Source: Azospirillum canadense (GTDB taxonomy: Bacteria; Pseudomonadota; Alphaproteobacteria; Azospirillales; Azospirillaceae). From it: a DNA stretch of 64,000 nucleotides. The DNA lies in NCBI RefSeq assembly GCF_025961225.1, contig NZ_JAOQNG010000001.1, positions 1,972,501-2,036,500 on the forward strand. The letters are read 5' to 3'. Positions 1 through 7,868 of this stretch are shown here, piece by piece (within the stretch, counting starts at the first letter, position 1; every line of letters begins with the position of its first letter). A program made the position numbers and the translations under genes. A model generated the notes under the pieces. That model worked only from the letters and a program-made list of their open reading frames with translations, was not told where the DNA came from and did not search any database.

Positions 1-1454
1 AGGTGATCGCCCACCTCGTCACCTACTACATGGAGAAGGAGGGGCTCGGCCCCGTGGAGGCCGCCGCCGCGTCCTTCAAGCGCTTCACCGGCGCCTTCTC
101 GCTGGTGCTGCTGTTCTCCGGCCGCGAGGACCTGCTGGTCGGCGCCCGCCACGGCACGCCGCTGGCCGTCGGCTTCGGCGAGGGCGAAATGTATTTCGCC
201 TCCGACGCCTTCGCGCTGGCCCCGCTGACCAACCGCATCTGCTACCTGGAGGATGGCGACTGGGTCGAACTGACCCGCGAGGGCGCCGTGATCCACGACG
301 CCAGCGACGCGGTGGTGGAGCGCGCGGTGAAGACCACCGCCCTGTCCGGTGCCCTGATCGGCAAGGACGGCTACCGGCACTACATGCTCAAGGAAATCTA
401 CGAGCAGCCGCAGGTCATCGGCGACACGCTGAACGCCTACATCAATCCCGAGACCAGCCGCATTACCCTGCCGGAGTTCGACTTCGACATCGCCAAGGCG
501 ACGAAGCTGACCATCGTGGCCTGCGGCACCGCCTACTACGCTGGCGTGGTGGCGAAATACTGGTTCGAGACGCTGGCCCGCCTGCCGGTCGAGGTCGACA
601 TCGCGTCGGAGTTCCGCTACCGCGAGGCTCCGATGCCCGAGGGCGGCGTGGCGCTGTTCATCTCGCAGTCGGGCGAGACGCTGGATACGCTGGAGGCTCT
701 GCGCTACTGCAAGCGCCAGGGCCAGAAGATCCTGTCGATCGTCAACGTGCCGGAAAGCACCATCGCGCGCGAATCCGACGCGGTGCTCTACACCATGGCC
801 GGGCCGGAGATCGGCGTGGCCTCCACCAAGGCCTTTACGACGCAGCTGACCACGCTGGCCTGTCTGGCGGTGACCACCGGCCGCGCCCGCGGCGTGATCC
901 CGGCGGAGCGCATGGCCGCCATCGCCCAGGCCCTGCGCGAGGTGCCGGCCCGTGCCGCCGACGTGCTGGCCCACGACGAGCGCCTGCGCGAACTGGCGCA
1001 GGAGGTGGCGGAGGCCCGCGACGTGCTCTACCTCGGCCGCGGCGCCATGTACCCGCTGGCCCTGGAAGGCGCGCTGAAGCTGAAGGAAATCAGCTACATC
1101 CACGCCGAAGGCTACGCTGCCGGCGAGCTGAAGCACGGCCCCATCGCGCTGATCGACGAGAGCGTGCCGGTGATCGTGCTGGTCCCCTCCGACGGCCTGT
1201 TCGAGAAGACCGTGTCGAACGTGCAGGAGGTCTGCGCCCGCTCCGGCAAGGTCCTGCTGATCGCCGACAAGAAGGGCATCGACAAGATGGGCGACAAGGT
1301 CCGCTGGTCGGTCGAGCTGCCGGCCTGCGACCCGCTGGTCGCCCCGCTGCTCTACGCCATTCCGGTGCAACTGCTGGCCTACCACGTCGCCGTGCTGAAG
1401 GGCACCGACGTCGACCAGCCGCGCAACCTGGCGAAGTCTGTGACGGTGGAGTAA
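1..1454 (+). CDS. glmS: Glutamine--fructose-6-phosphate aminotransferase GlmS (5' end outside window)
   Basis: GlmS makes glucosamine-6-phosphate from fructose-6-phosphate and glutamine, the entry step to UDP-GlcNAc for peptidoglycan and LPS. The visible 483 codons hold the end of the N-terminal glutaminase domain and both sugar-isomerase (SIS) domains, with the signatures ISQSGETLDT and GVASTKAFTTQL and the classical C-terminus DQPRNLAKSVTVE. The family is about 607 residues, so roughly 125 N-terminal residues, including the catalytic Cys1, lie left of the window. The GTG at position 3 is an internal codon, not the start. A strong bidirectional terminator follows. Identification is essentially certain; only completeness is unknown. 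Confidence 0.97.
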   Translation, partial: VIAHLVTYYMEKEGLGPVEAAAASFKRFTGAFSLVLLFSGREDLLVGARHGTPLAVGFGEGEMYFASDAFALAPLTNRICYLEDGDWVELTREGAVIHDASDAVVERAVKTTALSGALIGKDGYRHYMLKEIYEQPQVIGDTLNAYINPETSRITLPEFDFDIAKATKLTIVACGTAYYAGVVAKYWFETLARLPVEVDIASEFRYREAPMPEGGVALFISQSGETLDTLEALRYCKRQGQKILSIVNVPESTIARESDAVLYTMAGPEIGVASTKAFTTQLTTLACLAVTTGRARGVIPAERMAAIAQALREVPARAADVLAHDERLRELAQEVAEARDVLYLGRGAMYPLALEGALKLKEISYIHAEGYAAGELKHGPIALIDESVPVIVLVPSDGLFEKTVSNVQEVCARSGKVLLIADKKGIDKMGDKVRWSVELPACDPLVAPLLYAIPVQLLAYHVAVLKGTDVDQPRNLAKSVTVE

Positions 1455-1483
1455 GAGCGCAAGCCCGCGCCCACAGCAAACGG

Positions 1484-1523
1484 AAAGCCCCCGCCGGGAT
1501 GGACCGGCGGGGGCTTTTCTTTT
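1484..1523. terminator. Bidirectional rho-independent terminator between glmS and the TonB receptor
   Basis: A perfect 14-bp stem (1484-1497 with 1504-1517) encloses the 6-base loop GATGGA. It is flanked by T-rich sequence on the plus side and AAA on the other, so it can stop both the rightward glmS transcript and the leftward receptor transcript. Confidence 0.9.
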
Positions 1524-1536
1524 GGCAAAGCCCCGG

Positions 1537-3699
1537 TCAGAAGCTGGTGTTCAGCGTCACCAGGAAGGTGCGCGGGGCGCCCGGGGTGATGTTGTTGTTG
1601 CTGTTGGCGGTGCTGTAGTACTTCGCGTCGAACAGGTTCTGCACGTTCAGCTGCGCCTTCACGTTCTCCGTCACGTTGGCGTAGACCGCGGCGTCGAAGC
1701 GGGTGAAGCTCGGCAGGGTGACGGCGTTGTCCACGGCGGCGAAGGTCTTGCCCTGGTGGATCACGCCGAGGCCGGCGCCCCAGGTGTCCGTGAACTGGTA
1801 CTTGTTCCACAGCGAGAAGGTCTGGCGGGGCACCAGCGGCACCGTGGCGCCCGCTGCGGCGGCGGAGGTGCGGCTGACGATCTCCGCGTCCTGCAGGGCA
1901 TAGCCGCCGGCGATCTGCCAGCGTTCCGTGACGTTGCCGGCGATCCCGACCTCGAAGCCGCGGGTGCGCTGCTTGCCGGTCTGCACGACCAGGCCCGGGT
2001 TGACCGGGTCGGGGGCCGACGTGTTGGTCCGCTCCAGCTGGAACAGGGCGGCGGTCAGGGCGAGGTTCGGCAGCACCTCGTACTTGGCGCCGACCTCGTA
2101 ATTCTGGAACTTCTCCGGCTCCAGGTTCACGGTCGTGCTGGTCAGCGAGCTGAACTGGTCGCCGGAGCTGGGCAGGTACGACACGCTGTAGCTGGCGTAG
2201 AAGGACAGCGGCTGGATCGGCTTGTAGACCACGCCCACCCGCGGCGACACCAGCGTGTCCTGCCGGCTCAGCGACTGGCCGTTGCGGTGGTTGTCGAAAT
2301 CGATGTCGAAACGTTCCACGCGCAGGCCGCCGATCAGCTGCCACTGCTCCGTCAGCTCGATCTGGTCCTGGACGTAGCCGGAGACCGTCGTGGTCGTGGT
2401 GGTCGCGTTGGCGTCCGTGGCGCTCTGCCGGAAGGTGACCGGGCCGAAATAGAGCGGGTTGGACACGGGCACCAGCACGGAGGTGGCCGTGGAGCCGATC
2501 CCGCCGAAATAGCCGGTGTTGCGGAAGCTGTCGGTCTTCTGCCGGCCCACTTCCAGACCCGTCACCACCGTGTGCTTCACCGGGCCGGTGTTGGCCTTGA
2601 AGATCAGGTCGGTCTGGTTGAACAGGTTGTCGCGCTTGGTGGAGTTGTTGTAGGCGGCGAGGCTGTCCTGGGTGCCGGCGGCGTTGACCGCGCCCGCGAA
2701 GATGTTCTGGTAGAACTTGTCGTAGTTGGCGTAGCGGAAGCGGTCGCGAACCGTGATGCTGCTGTTGACCTCGTGCTCGATGGAGCCGTCCACCGCGTGC
2801 GCGTTCACGCGGGCGTTGCTGAGGTCCGGGTTGCCGAAGAAGGTCGACTCCCGCGTCTCCAGCGGCGCGCCGCGGAAGGACGGGATGCCGCGGTCGGCCG
2901 TGCGGTCGTCGCGGAAGAACTCGTAGCCCAGCTTGATCTTGGTCGAGTCCGTGGGCGTGTAGGTCACGGTCGGGTTGATGCCGTACCGCTCCAGCCCGAC
3001 GTAATCGCGGTAGCTGTCGGAGTTCTCAACGACACCGTTCAGGCGCACGGCGAAGTCCGGCGTGATCGCCTGCCCCACGTCGCCGGTCGCCCGCTTGGTG
3101 TTGAACGAGCCGCCCGTCGCGCTGAAGTTGCGGATGGTGCGGCCGTCCGCCTCCTTGATCACGCGGTTGATCACGCCGCCCCCGCCGCCGCGGCCGAAGA
3201 TCATGGCGTTGGAGCCCTTCAGCGCCTCGACCCGGTCGATGTTGTAGAGGTCGCGGTAGTACTGCACGTCGTCGCGCACGCCATCGACGAAGAAATCGGC
3301 GGTTGTGCTGTTACCGCGGATGGTCAGCTGGTCGCGGTTGCCCTCGCCCTGGCCCGGCGAGATGCCGGGGATGTAGCGCACCACGTCGGACAGGCTCTGC
3401 ATCGCCTGGTCCTTGATCAGCGATTCCGGCACGACGGTGATCGACTGGGGCACGTCCTGCAGCGGCGTATCGGTCTTCGTCGCGCTGGTGCTGCGCTTGG
3501 CCACATAGCCCTCGACCGGCGAGGCTGTTGGGGCCGAGGCCCCCACCGTGACCGGGTCAAGGACGACCGCCCCACCCGTCCCCTGCGGCACGCCCTGCGA
3601 CTGGGCCTGTGCGACGCCTCCCGCCGCGAACAGAACCGTCAACGCCGTCGTTGCCAGCAACCATCCCGTGCGCCGCCCCCGCGCGCGCCCCGCAACCAT
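1537..3699 (-). CDS. TonB-dependent catecholate-type siderophore receptor (Fiu/FhuE-like)
   Basis: Outer-membrane receptor of about 720 residues. The N-terminal export signal is followed by a plug domain containing DVPQSITVVPESL, LTIRGNSTTADFFVDGVRDD and a Gly-rich GRGGGGGVINR stretch, then a long beta-barrel ending in the usual C-terminal Phe (LVTLNTSF). The plug motifs resemble Fiu and other catecholate receptors, so ferric-siderophore uptake driven by TonB-ExbBD is expected; the actual ligand cannot be read. The longest frame starts at 3759, but that would place the start inside an iron-box palindrome. The ATG at 3699 has GGCGGGAG about 10 bases upstream and is preferred; 3708 is an alternative. 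Two Fur-type sites lie upstream. No TonB or siderophore biosynthesis gene is adjacent. Confidence 0.9.
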   Translation of the reverse strand: MVAGRARGRRTGWLLATTALTVLFAAGGVAQAQSQGVPQGTGGAVVLDPVTVGASAPTASPVEGYVAKRSTSATKTDTPLQDVPQSITVVPESLIKDQAMQSLSDVVRYIPGISPGQGEGNRDQLTIRGNSTTADFFVDGVRDDVQYYRDLYNIDRVEALKGSNAMIFGRGGGGGVINRVIKEADGRTIRNFSATGGSFNTKRATGDVGQAITPDFAVRLNGVVENSDSYRDYVGLERYGINPTVTYTPTDSTKIKLGYEFFRDDRTADRGIPSFRGAPLETRESTFFGNPDLSNARVNAHAVDGSIEHEVNSSITVRDRFRYANYDKFYQNIFAGAVNAAGTQDSLAAYNNSTKRDNLFNQTDLIFKANTGPVKHTVVTGLEVGRQKTDSFRNTGYFGGIGSTATSVLVPVSNPLYFGPVTFRQSATDANATTTTTTVSGYVQDQIELTEQWQLIGGLRVERFDIDFDNHRNGQSLSRQDTLVSPRVGVVYKPIQPLSFYASYSVSYLPSSGDQFSSLTSTTVNLEPEKFQNYEVGAKYEVLPNLALTAALFQLERTNTSAPDPVNPGLVVQTGKQRTRGFEVGIAGNVTERWQIAGGYALQDAEIVSRTSAAAAGATVPLVPRQTFSLWNKYQFTDTWGAGLGVIHQGKTFAAVDNAVTLPSFTRFDAAVYANVTENVKAQLNVQNLFDAKYYSTANSNNNITPGAPRTFLVTLNTSF

Positions 3700-3742
3700 G
3701 CCCGTCATGCTCCCGCCTCGTCGTAAGGATCGAATTTTGCAA

Positions 3743-3759
3743 TTGAGAATAGTTCTCAA
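3743..3759. promoter_or_regulatory. Iron-box palindrome upstream of the siderophore receptor
   Basis: TTGAGAATAGTTCTCAA is a perfect 7-3-7 inverted repeat, 44 bases upstream of the chosen receptor start. The half-site GAGAA/TTCTC is typical of Fur-family sites. Repression of the receptor by iron is the obvious inference; Fur versus Irr cannot be settled from the sequence. Confidence 0.7.
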
Positions 3760-3810
3760 AACTCGACCCCTTTCATAAGGGGTAGGCTGTTCGTTCGCAA
3801 GCGAAATTGC

Positions 3811-3825
3811 GAATGACTCGCATTC
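3811..3825. promoter_or_regulatory. Second Fur-box-like site upstream of the siderophore receptor
   Basis: GAATGACTCGCATTC matches the AATGAnnnnCATT core of classical Fur boxes, 52 bases beyond the first palindrome. It probably flanks the receptor promoter, making a two-site iron-responsive region. Confidence 0.55.
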
Positions 3826-3844
3826 CTATTCGCCGGGTAGCAAA

Positions 3845-3874
3845 AAGGCCCCGCCGGCGAACCGGCGGGGCCTT
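3845..3874 (-). terminator. Rho-independent terminator of the YcbK-type gene
   Basis: A 13-bp perfect stem (3845-3857 with 3862-3874) with a CGAA loop is followed on the minus strand by TTTTT-G. It ends the leftward transcript of the peptidase gene and separates it from the receptor promoter. Confidence 0.85.
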
Positions 3875-3903
3875 GGCAATGGCGCTTCAAACGAGCGGGC
3901 CGC

Positions 3904-4491
3904 TCAGCCGGACACCCAGTGCCGCATCGGGCCGACATCCACGTGCACGAAGTCGCTGTCCGGGTAGTAGCCGACACCGCCACCGCGCAGGCTGAGCGCC
4001 GCGCGCTGGAGGTTGCGCAGCGACAGCCCCGGCACCCGCAGGTCGATGGCCTTGCCCTGCATGTGGAAGCTGTTCTGCGCCACGCCGGAGCCGTCGCGCT
4101 CGCGCAGCCACGCGTTGGATTCCGGCGAGCGGTAGCCGGAGATGACGTGGACCGGGCCGCGGTTGCCGACCTTGCGCGTCAGGTCGTGCAGCAGGTCCAG
4201 CAGCTTCGGGTCGATGGGATGGGTAGCGCCGGTGCGGTGATCGCGCAGCAGGTGGTTGATCTCGCGCAGCCCCTCGCGCTGGTAACGCCCCTTCGACCAG
4301 TATTCGGTCCGCACCCGTTCGCCGGTGTGGAGATTGAGCAGGGTCAGCATCCGGGGCGGAGCGCGCAACGCCGCTTCCGACACCTCCGGTGCCATGATCA
4401 TCCCGGCGGCCGTGGCCGCCAAACCGATGCGCAGCAACTCGCGTCGGCCAAGCTTGCCTGCTCCGGTCGACGTGGGTTTCGCTACGGTCAT
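3904..4491 (-). CDS. Tat-exported YcbK/DUF882 family murein peptidase (M15-like)
   Basis: A 195-residue exported protein. The N-terminus GRRELLRIGLAATAAGM is a twin-arginine signal, followed by the DUF882/YcbK domain with the zinc-peptidase motifs SGYRSPESN, FHMQGKAIDL (HxxGxAxD) and DFVHVDVG (HxD). E. coli YcbK (MepK) cleaves L,D-crosslinks in peptidoglycan, so a role in wall remodelling is likely. The start at 4491 is chosen because GGAGGCGAT immediately precedes it and it gives a clean Tat signal; the open frame to 4911 is mere GC-rich extension. Single gene with its own terminator. Confidence 0.88.
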   Translation of the reverse strand: MTVAKPTSTGAGKLGRRELLRIGLAATAAGMIMAPEVSEAALRAPPRMLTLLNLHTGERVRTEYWSKGRYQREGLREINHLLRDHRTGATHPIDPKLLDLLHDLTRKVGNRGPVHVISGYRSPESNAWLRERDGSGVAQNSFHMQGKAIDLRVPGLSLRNLQRAALSLRGGGVGYYPDSDFVHVDVGPMRHWVSG

Positions 4492-4931
4492 ATCGCCTCC
4501 ATCAGGTCCCAAACCGGGTTGGCTGAACACGCCATAACCCTTTCGTTTGAGACTTTTTGGAGTCAGACCCCCACCCGGTGTCAAGAAACCAATGGTTAAC
4601 AATTGCCCGATCAGGCGGATTTCCGCGGATTTTCGCGGAATGCCACGCGCCCCGATCGGCCCGATCGGTCCGTTACAACGCCGAAACACACCGCGACTCG
4701 GTCCCGAGTCGAGTCTGCAACGCCTCCGATTCGCACCCTGTGCGAGGCGTCGCGGCGGCGGCCCATGGCGATACCGCAGCGGCGGTACCCTGTCCATAGT
4801 ATGTTTCCGAAACGCATCAACGTGTGACAACGATGCCACAACAATCAGCAACCAAAAGCGGTGCTGCGGCGAATTGTACCGTTTAGGCTTCGGTAAGGAA
4901 TCCACCCCCATAGTTTGGATAGCGAAAACCA
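4492..4931. other. 440-bp intergenic region with two perfect inverted repeats
   Basis: No gene recognised. It separates the leftward peptidase gene from the rightward pentapeptide gene and must hold both promoters. Two perfect inverted repeats stand out: TTCCGCG/CGCGGAA (4621-4640, 6-base spacer) and CGACTCGG/CCGAGTCG (4694-4711, 2-base spacer). Either could be an operator. Confidence 0.5.
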
Positions 4932-6260
4932 GTGCGGCGATTTCTTTCCGTGTCCGCGGTCACCACAGTCCCTTCCCCCGCTTCTGCCACGCTAAGGCCC
5001 GACCAGCTGGCCGAGGTGCTTGAGCGGCACGCCCGCTGGATCAAGGGCCAGCCGGGCGGCGCGCGCGCGAACCTGTCGCACGCGGACCTGGAGGGTGCGG
5101 ACCTGTCGCAACGCGACCTGCGCGGCGCACGGTTGGCCGGCGCGCGGCTCGCCCGCAGCCGGCTGAACGGCACCAACCTCGCCGGCGCCGACCTGTTCGC
5201 GGTGGACCTGCGCGACGCCGACATCACCCGCGCGAACCTGATGCAGACCGACCTACGCGGCGCCCGCCTGCGCGCGGCGGACTTCTCCAACGCGAACCTG
5301 CGCGGCGCCGACCTGCGCGCCGGAACGCTGGAACCCGGGGGAACCAGCCGGCGCAGTGCCGGCCCGGACCTGACCCAGGATGCGGAAACCACCCGGCAGA
5401 TCCACCGGACGGCGCTGGCCCGCCTTCAGGGCAACGCGACGGCCATGGGCGGCATCCCGACCGACCTGACCGGCGCCCTGCTGGTCAACGCCAACCTGAC
5501 GGACGCCGACCTCACCGGGTCGATCCTGCAGAACGCCGACCTTTCCGGGGCGGTACTGACCAACGCCAACCTGTCCGGCGTGCGCCTGAACGGCGCCAAC
5601 CTGTCCGGGGCGCAGCTGGACGGCGCCAGCTTCGACGACGCCGACATGGTCGGCACGCGGATGGCCGATTGCGACCTGTCGCAGACCAACCTCGGCGGCG
5701 CCCGGCTGACCCGCCCCATCGACAGCATGGGGTCGGAGATCCAGCGCGCAATCTTCGACCACGAACGCTGGATCGAAAGCTTCGGCCAGCGCGGCGAACG
5801 GGCGGAACTGGACGGTGCGGACCTCAGCCGCGCCGACCTGCGCAGCGTGAACCTCAGCGCCGCGTCCATGCGGGGCGCCAACCTGTCGGATGCGGCGCTG
5901 ACCGGCGCGCAACTGATGATGGCCGACCTGTCCGGCGCGAACCTGGAAGGCGCCAACCTAATGGGCGCCGACCTGTCCGGCGCGAACCTCAGCTACGCCA
6001 AGCTGTCGGGCGCCGACCTGACGCGCGTGAACCTCGGCCCGGCGGAGATCAAGGATCCCACCGGGCGGTCGACCGGCCGCTCCTGGGCGGCCAACCTCAT
6101 GGGGGCGGACTTGCGGCAGGCTCTGCTCGTCGGGTCCTGCCTGACCCAGGCGAACCTGACGGAAGCGGACCTGGAGAACGCCGACCTCGACGGCGCGGAT
6201 CTCGCCGGCGCCAAGCTCCAGCACGCCCACCTCCGCGGCCGCCCGCCCCGCCGCCGCTGA
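4932..6260 (+). CDS. Large cytoplasmic pentapeptide-repeat protein
   Basis: A 442-residue protein built almost entirely of A(D/N)LxG pentapeptide repeats, expected to fold as right-handed quadrilateral beta-helices. Two helix modules are each introduced by a HxRW(I) segment (HARWIKGQ near residue 32 and HERWIESF near residue 277) followed by a Gly/Arg stretch and then ADL repeats. A non-repeat linker lies near residues 137-180. There is no signal peptide or membrane segment. The function of such proteins is generally unknown; a few mimic DNA and bind gyrase, but nothing here proves that. The GTG at 4932 is used; GTG 4950 is also possible and no clear ribosome site supports either. A related protein fused to PilZ lies at 36762. 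Confidence 0.85.
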   Translation: MRRFLSVSAVTTVPSPASATLRPDQLAEVLERHARWIKGQPGGARANLSHADLEGADLSQRDLRGARLAGARLARSRLNGTNLAGADLFAVDLRDADITRANLMQTDLRGARLRAADFSNANLRGADLRAGTLEPGGTSRRSAGPDLTQDAETTRQIHRTALARLQGNATAMGGIPTDLTGALLVNANLTDADLTGSILQNADLSGAVLTNANLSGVRLNGANLSGAQLDGASFDDADMVGTRMADCDLSQTNLGGARLTRPIDSMGSEIQRAIFDHERWIESFGQRGERAELDGADLSRADLRSVNLSAASMRGANLSDAALTGAQLMMADLSGANLEGANLMGADLSGANLSYAKLSGADLTRVNLGPAEIKDPTGRSTGRSWAANLMGADLRQALLVGSCLTQANLTEADLENADLDGADLAGAKLQHAHLRGRPPRRR

Positions 6261-6326
6261 GGCGCGGGACCCCGTCACCCGAAATCCCTCTTGCGCAATC
6301 GGCATCTGGGTGGAAAATTTGCGGTC

Positions 6327-6776
6327 ATGGACGACATTGACCGCAAGATCATCGCGCACATTCAGCAAGACGGGCGCGCATCCTACGCCGACATCGGGGC
6401 GGCGGCAGGGCTGTCCGTGTCCGCCGTCAACGAACGGCTGAAGAAATTGCAGGCCGGCGGGGCGATCCAGGGATGGGGGGCGCGGCTGTCGCCGAAGGCG
6501 CTCGGCCTCGACGTCCTCGCTTTCGTCGAGGTGCTGCTGGAACGGCCGGAGCACGACGCGCCCTTCCGCTCCGCGGTGCTGGCCATGCCGGCCGTGCAGG
6601 AGTGCCACCACGTCACCGGGGAGTGGTCCTACCTGCTGAAGGTGCGCGTGTCCGACACGGAGGCGCTGGAGCGCTTCCTGTCGGACCGGCTGAAGACCCT
6701 GCCCGGCGTGGCGCGGTCGCACACGGTGATCGCGCTGTCCTCGGTGAAGGACACACCGGCGCTGCCGGTGGAATGA
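6327..6776 (+). CDS. Lrp/AsnC-family transcriptional regulator
   Basis: A 149-residue regulator with the N-terminal winged HTH opening MDDIDRKIIAHIQQDGR and VSAVNERLKKLQ, and a C-terminal RAM/ligand domain (FVEVLLERPEHD, VTGEWSYLLKVRV). This is the standard Lrp/AsnC length and layout; it probably senses an amino acid and binds DNA as an octamer. The ATG at 6327 gives the canonical N-terminus; an upstream in-frame start at 6291 would add 12 atypical residues. It is followed after 16 bases by a LysE-type exporter on the same strand, so the pair is probably one operon in which the regulator controls export of its ligand. Confidence 0.92.
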   Translation: MDDIDRKIIAHIQQDGRASYADIGAAAGLSVSAVNERLKKLQAGGAIQGWGARLSPKALGLDVLAFVEVLLERPEHDAPFRSAVLAMPAVQECHHVTGEWSYLLKVRVSDTEALERFLSDRLKTLPGVARSHTVIALSSVKDTPALPVE

Positions 6777-6792
6777 GTTTGGGAGTGGGATC

Positions 6793-7431
6793 ATGGACAG
6801 CCTGCCCGTCCTGCTGAAGGGCCTTGTCATCGGGCTCAGCATCGCTGCACCGGTTGGACCGATTGGACTGCTGTGCATCCGCCGCACGCTCGCCGACGGC
6901 CCCGTGCACGGCTTCGCCAGCGGCTTGGGCGCGGCCAGTGCCGACGCGGTCTATGGTGCCATCGCCGGCTTCGGCGTGGCGCTGGTCACCGACGCGCTGG
7001 TCGGCAGCCAGACCGCGCTGAAGCTCGTCGGCGGGCTGATGCTGCTGTGGCTGGGCTGGAGCACGCTCCGCGCCCGGCCGGCGGACCGGCCGGCCGCCGC
7101 GCGGACCGCCAGCGGCCTTGCGGGGGCTTACGCCTCCACCTTCCTGCTGACGCTCGCCAACCCCGCGACCATCCTCAGCTTCGCCGCGGTGTTCGGCGGG
7201 CTGGGTCTGGCACCCCAATCCGGAACAATCACAAGCGGAGACAGCACGGCCGTGGCCGCCGTTCTCGTGCTCGGCGTCTTCGTCGGATCGGCGATGTGGT
7301 GGCTTGCGCTCAGCGCCTCGGTCGGCGCATTCCGGCGTCGGGTCACGCCCGCCGCCATGCTGTGGATCAACCGCGCGTCCGGCGCGGTTTTGGGAGGCTT
7401 CGGGATCGCGGCGCTCGCCTCGCTCCTCTAA
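6793..7431 (+). CDS. LysE/RhtB-family amino-acid exporter
   Basis: A 212-residue inner-membrane protein with about six hydrophobic segments. The N-terminal motif SIAAPVGPIGLLCIRR is the LysE/RhtB family hallmark, and the second conserved block AYASTFLLTLANPATILSF follows at mid-length. These carriers export amino acids such as lysine, threonine or homoserine by proton exchange. The substrate cannot be predicted. The adjacent Lrp-type gene, 16 bases upstream, is a likely regulator, an arrangement comparable to other Lrp-exporter pairs. Confidence 0.9.
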   Translation: MDSLPVLLKGLVIGLSIAAPVGPIGLLCIRRTLADGPVHGFASGLGAASADAVYGAIAGFGVALVTDALVGSQTALKLVGGLMLLWLGWSTLRARPADRPAAARTASGLAGAYASTFLLTLANPATILSFAAVFGGLGLAPQSGTITSGDSTAVAAVLVLGVFVGSAMWWLALSASVGAFRRRVTPAAMLWINRASGAVLGGFGIAALASLL

Positions 7432-7467
7432 GCGCCCTCCCGGCGCTCCTGGCTTGAAACGGAAACC

Positions 7468-7596
7468 TTACAGAAGGGCCGTGACCGGACCGCCGAGGAC
7501 GACGGTGGCGACCACGAGCAGGGCGACCGCCACCAGCTTTTCCGCCGGCGACCAGCGCTGCCAATCCTTCTTGAAGCTCTTCAGATCCTGGGCCAT
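7468..7596 (-). CDS. Small 42-residue single-span membrane protein
   Basis: An open frame of 42 codons, too short for common gene finders' length cut-offs. GGAGGATGCC directly precedes the ATG at 7596. The product has a charged amphipathic N-terminus (MAQDLKSFKKDWQRWSPAEK) and then one hydrophobic span of about 20 residues ending GGPVTALL. This is the typical shape of a small bacterial inner-membrane protein. It sits convergent to lysE. No family is recognised. The strong ribosome site, the start codon and the clean amphipathic-plus-span design are the evidence that it is real. Confidence 0.7.
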   Translation of the reverse strand: MAQDLKSFKKDWQRWSPAEKLVAVALLVVATVVLGGPVTALL

Positions 7597-7868
7597 GGCA
7601 TCCTCCGCCATCCCTGAAAGTCCGTGCCTGCGTCAATCCTGCGCTTGACCAGTTGATGTTTGGTTAACGCGCAGCAACTGTCGGCTCTTCCATGAAAATG
7701 CCACAGCCTACCCAAAAGATAGGATGATCCAAATCAAGTAGAAGAAAAATCGCCGACAATTTTGGGGATCGCCTTGCGGGGCTCTCCGGCGGGTGTCCGG
7801 CCACACCGTTCGAAGGGTTCCCCCGGCCACGCCGGAGCCCCAGATTGTCAAGAAAGAGGCTGGTGGGG

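Noticed and set aside
1522..3726. A 734-codon open frame opposite the TonB receptor
   Set aside because: Antisense shadow with Arg/Val/Ala-rich translation; the receptor on the minus strand has complete family motifs and iron boxes.
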